Source: CAILDB01 sp049695975
GTDB lineage: Bacteria; Patescibacteriota; Minisyncoccia; Phycocordibacterales; GWA1-40-21
Reading direction: 5' to 3'
Length of the DNA stretch: 15,148 nt
Assembly: GCA_049695975.1 (NCBI GenBank)
Contig: JBAVTE010000025.1
Coordinates: 1 to 15,148, forward strand
The notes under the pieces are model-generated. The model was not told where the DNA came from. It saw nothing but the letters and a program-made list of their open reading frames with translations, and ran no database searches. The position numbers and the translations under genes were made by a program. This document shows, in pieces, positions 13,236 to 15,148 of this stretch. The stretch's first letter is position 1. Every line of letters begins with the position of its first letter.

Positions 13236-14853
13236 GTATTTTTCGGGCGGATGGCGAAACGGTAGACGCATTAGCCTTAGGAGCTAACGGGGTAACCCAT
13301 GGGAGTTCAAGTCTCCCTCCGCCCACCAGAACAGAACTTAACGGCTTTTGATGAGCCAAGATGTGGGACGCGCGAAGCGCGTCCCACTGATTTCCCCCCA
13401 TTTTTTCAGAGGAATTCAGAAAATTCGGCGCGCTTGCGCGCACTGTTTTGTTTTGGAGGAGGAGGTGCGAGCCAAAGATTTCTTTGGCACAGACCTTTTT
13501 AGCAAAAAAGTCTGAATCAGAAGCAATTTTGTCCACATTTTGTGCGACTTTTAGCCAATTTTGGAAAGGTGCGAGCCAATCATTCTGCTTGTGTGAAAGA
13601 TTGTAGATTTCTTCTTCGAGCGACTTCTTGAAAAGTAATAGTTTTGATTTTTTATTACGATAATCTTGTTCATCAATCACTTGGTCTAAATATCCAGTAA
13701 GAAGTCGCTCTAATATTTTTGACAAAGAAGAAATCTTTTTCTTTTTTTCTTCCACACAAGCAGTCAAAGACGGGGCGGAATTATTGAAATCTTTTTCTGC
13801 CATTTTCAATAATTCCTCCGCCCAGTCTTTGGGCAAAGAAACTTTTTGAATGAGGGATGATAACTGCTCATCAAGTTTTTCAGAACGAAGCGACATTTCG
13901 GGACATTTGATAGTTTTAGATTTCTTTGTGCACCGATAATAAACATAGTGGTGAACATTGCCATTTTTCTGTCGCTTCGTTTTGTTTTCAGCAGTTATCA
14001 TCATTCCGCATGAAGCACAGGAAATGAGGCCACAGTAAGGTTGAGGTTCGTTTTGTGGTTTTCGTTCGGGTTGTCCACGAAACTTCAACATTTCCTGTGC
14101 TTCATCAAAAAGTTTCTTTGAAATGATTGGCTCGTGCTTTCCTTCGTGGATTTCACCACCGTATTTGAATAAACCGATGTAAAATGGATTGGAAAGAATA
14201 AAAGAAGCTTTGGTTTTGGAGATTCTCTTTCCGGTTCTAGTTGTAACGCCGGACTTCGCCAAAAAGTTTGAGACATCTTCTAGTCGCATATTTCCTTTCG
14301 TATATTCCTCAAAAGCCAAGCGGACAATGCGAGATTTTTTCTTTTCTACCACTATGGTTTTTGTTCGTGAATCGTTGAGATAACCAACGGGCGCTTGGCT
14401 AGGAAATATTCCCATTCTTACTTTTTGGCGCAAACCGCGTTTCGTATTTTCGGAAAGAGAATCTACATAGTATTTGCTTTGCCCGAAAGCCATATTTAGC
14501 ATGAATTTACCTTGTGAGGTGCTATCGCACCAAAAAGTTGGAAATCTCAAGCTCGCAAGTTTCCCTGTGTCGAGGAGATAAATAACACGACCGCCGTCCA
14601 CCGAATTGCGGGCCAAACGATCCGGATGCCAAGAGAGAATATTTCCGCCGAATTTTTCAATGTCATTCAATAGTTTATTAAATATCGGACGACCTGGAAT
14701 TTTCGCAGATTGTTTTTCTATAAATTCGGCGGAGATTTCCAAACATTCTTTCTTGGCATATTCCCGCAATTCGGTGAGTTGGGCGTCAATCGAAAGAACC
14801 TGCTTGTCCTCGACATCAGTTGACTTGCGAGCATACAAAAAGAATTTTTGCAT
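13225..14853 (-). CDS. Large serine recombinase
   Basis: Large serine recombinases join and excise DNA at short att sites through a serine-DNA link. The 542-codon frame shows: resolvase domain with YARKS (Ser11), SIDAQ, PDRLARN (78-83) and GQSKYYVDSLSENTKRG; linker QAPVGY (153-158); recombinase domain (about 155-260); zinc ribbon with Cys274, Cys279, Cys282, Cys308 and Cys317; a coiled coil (about 365-425); and C-terminal motif AKEIFGSHL. The start at 14853 is the natural family start. Residues from about 509 are antisense to tRNA-Leu(UAG), so the tail (VGGGRLELPW onward) is supplied by the chromosome after integration; the stop lies in the tRNA-Lys repeat. Residues about 462-498 are repeated as an inverted copy at the window end. 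The gene is convergent to the tRNA cluster. Confidence 0.88.
   Translation of the reverse strand: MQKFFLYARKSTDVEDKQVLSIDAQLTELREYAKKECLEISAEFIEKQSAKIPGRPIFNKLLNDIEKFGGNILSWHPDRLARNSVDGGRVIYLLDTGKLASLRFPTFWCDSTSQGKFMLNMAFGQSKYYVDSLSENTKRGLRQKVRMGIFPSQAPVGYLNDSRTKTIVVEKKKSRIVRLAFEEYTKGNMRLEDVSNFLAKSGVTTRTGKRISKTKASFILSNPFYIGLFKYGGEIHEGKHEPIISKKLFDEAQEMLKFRGQPERKPQNEPQPYCGLISCASCGMMITAENKTKRQKNGNVHHYVYYRCTKKSKTIKCPEMSLRSEKLDEQLSSLIQKVSLPKDWAEELLKMAEKDFNNSAPSLTACVEEKKKKISSLSKILERLLTGYLDQVIDEQDYRNKKSKLLLFKKSLEEEIYNLSHKQNDWLAPFQNWLKVAQNVDKIASDSDFFAKKVCAKEIFGSHLLLQNKTVRASAPNFLNSSEKMGGNQWDALRASHILAHQKPLSSVLVGGGRLELPWVTPLAPKANASTVSPSARKILAQ
13245..13328 (+). tRNA. tRNA-Leu (UAG), 3' end joined to a recombinase gene
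   Basis: The acceptor is GGGCGGA/TCCGCCC, anticodon stem TTAGC/GCTAA with loop CTTAGGA (anticodon TAG), a long variable arm (CGGGGTAACCCAT) and T arm GGGAG-TTCAAGT-CTCCC, discriminator A, followed by an encoded CCA (13326-13328). It is the only tRNA here with CCA in the DNA. The recombinase gene runs through it on the other strand, which fits an integration site at the tRNA 3' end. Confidence 0.93.
13360..13531 (+). repeat. Left arm of the long inverted repeat
   Basis: Bases 13360-13470 are an exact reverse complement of 15038-15148, and 13515-13531 of 15021-15037. Between them the left arm has 44 extra bases (13471-13514) made of two adjacent hairpins (GCCAAAG/CTTTGGC and CAGAC/GTCTG). The arm codes for the C-terminus of the recombinase and itself contains an 11-bp-stem hairpin (GTGGGACGCGC-GAA-GCGCGTCCCAC) and a GCGCGC-TT-GCGCGC hairpin. 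Confidence 0.9.
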
Positions 14854-14859
14854 ATATTT

Positions 14860-14865
14860 TTTATA
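14860..14865 (-). promoter_or_regulatory. Possible -10 box of the recombinase gene
   Basis: On the minus strand TATAAA ends 6 bases before the ATG, similar to the other genes here, but without TGn extension or clear -35. The interlocked inverted repeats begin 3 bases further upstream, in the place where a regulator would overlap polymerase. Confidence 0.35.
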
Positions 14866-14867
14866 AA

Positions 14868-14974
14868 AGCAGAAATGGCTATACTAGTGTACTCAATCTA
14901 ACGTTAGTTAAACTGTCTAGCATAGCCATTTCTGCTAACTAACTAATAAAACGATTGAGTACTTATTTAGTATA
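14868..14974. repeat. Interlocked inverted repeats upstream of the recombinase
   Basis: Three arm pairs alternate. Pair a: AGCAGAAATGGCTAT (14868-14882) with its complement at 14922-14936. Pair b: TATACTA plus GTACTCAATC (14880-14898) with GATTGAGTAC plus TAGTATA (14953-14974). Pair c: GTTAGTTA (14903-14910) with TAACTAAC (14936-14943). The order a-b-c-a'-c'-b' means pair a cannot form at the same time as b and c except as a pseudoknot. This may be a recombination or regulator-binding site. Confidence 0.75.
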
Positions 14975-15020
14975 CCACTTATAAAAAAATATCAAAAATT
15001 CTTTTTAAAATCTTAATAGT

Positions 15021-15148
15021 CAAAATTGCTTCTGATTTCGCACCTCCTCCTCCAAAACAAAACAGTGCGCGCAAGCGCGCCGAATTTTCTGAATTCCTCT
15101 GAAAAAATGGGGGGAAATCAGTGGGACGCGCTTCGCGCGTCCCACATC
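15021..15148 (-). repeat. Right arm of the long inverted repeat (recombinase 3'-end copy, cut by window edge)
   Basis: Read on the plus strand it copies the recombinase C-terminal coding region but lacks the 44 bases holding two hairpins, which shifts the frame, so it is non-coding. It reaches the last base of the window and may continue. Confidence 0.88.

Larger units (their letters stand above)
13329..15148. mobile_element. Integrated element with serine recombinase, right end not seen
   Basis: The element starts at the 3' end of tRNA-Leu(UAG) and includes the recombinase, an upstream region of interlocked inverted repeats and a 128-base inverted repeat. No cargo gene is visible before the window ends. 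The right boundary and a second att site would lie outside. Confidence 0.55.

Noticed and set aside
12972..13271. Minus-strand frame of 99 codons with the ending SRVRTYDLVLKRDLLYQLSYER
   Set aside because: It is antisense to tRNA-Lys and its repeat element, a well-known artefact type.

Overview
The window looks like a chromosomal piece of a Candidate Phyla Radiation (Patescibacteria, Parcubacteria-like) bacterium. This is inferred from the AT-rich, compact layout, the shortened IF-2 that starts almost at its G domain, the DUF4446 protein, the isolated cysteine desulfurase, the partial large Ig-domain surface protein and the lack of visible Shine-Dalgarno sequences. No taxonomic search was possible.

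Layout. From the left edge to about 10.16 kb nearly everything is on the minus strand: the N-terminal third or less of a large anchored surface protein (1-928); a 480-base palindrome-rich island (1003-1486); a two-gene operon of a P2-type cation ATPase and a small VTT/DedA-like membrane protein that carries an in-frame stop; tRNA-Tyr; a ClpB-type disaggregase; a trypsin-fold membrane-anchored protein whose catalytic triad is lost; and a cysteine desulfurase. A divergent promoter region near 10.2 kb switches to the plus strand: DUF4446 protein, infB, rbfA, then tRNA-Cys, tRNA-Leu(UAA), tRNA-Lys(CUU) and tRNA-Leu(UAG), a translation-centred cluster. The right end (13.3-15.1 kb) is a large serine recombinase gene running head-on into tRNA-Leu(UAG), flanked by long inverted repeats; the last bases of the window lie inside one repeat arm.

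Most striking signal: three tRNA genes (Tyr, Leu-UAA, Lys) are each followed by a 180-187-base element of the same architecture. The tRNA 3' end is followed by a terminator-like hairpin, an inverted copy of the tRNA acceptor/T-arm split by another hairpin, a core with shared words (AGwCGG, GAGwCGGGGTCGCGA, TTGTGACCGA) enclosing two more hairpins, and a second direct copy of the tRNA 3' end. Core words are shared in part, while hairpin stems differ in sequence but keep pairing. A compound, tRNA-less version lies at 1003-1486 and a fragment after clpB. This looks like a tRNA-3'-end-derived palindromic repeat family, possibly a small non-autonomous mobile element; I do not recognise a described family.

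Second signal: six protein genes have a -10 box (four of extended TGn type) ending 7-9 bases before the start codon I favour, so their mRNAs would be leaderless or nearly so. These boxes also decide against the longer upstream starts of the ATPase, ClpB and cysteine desulfurase.
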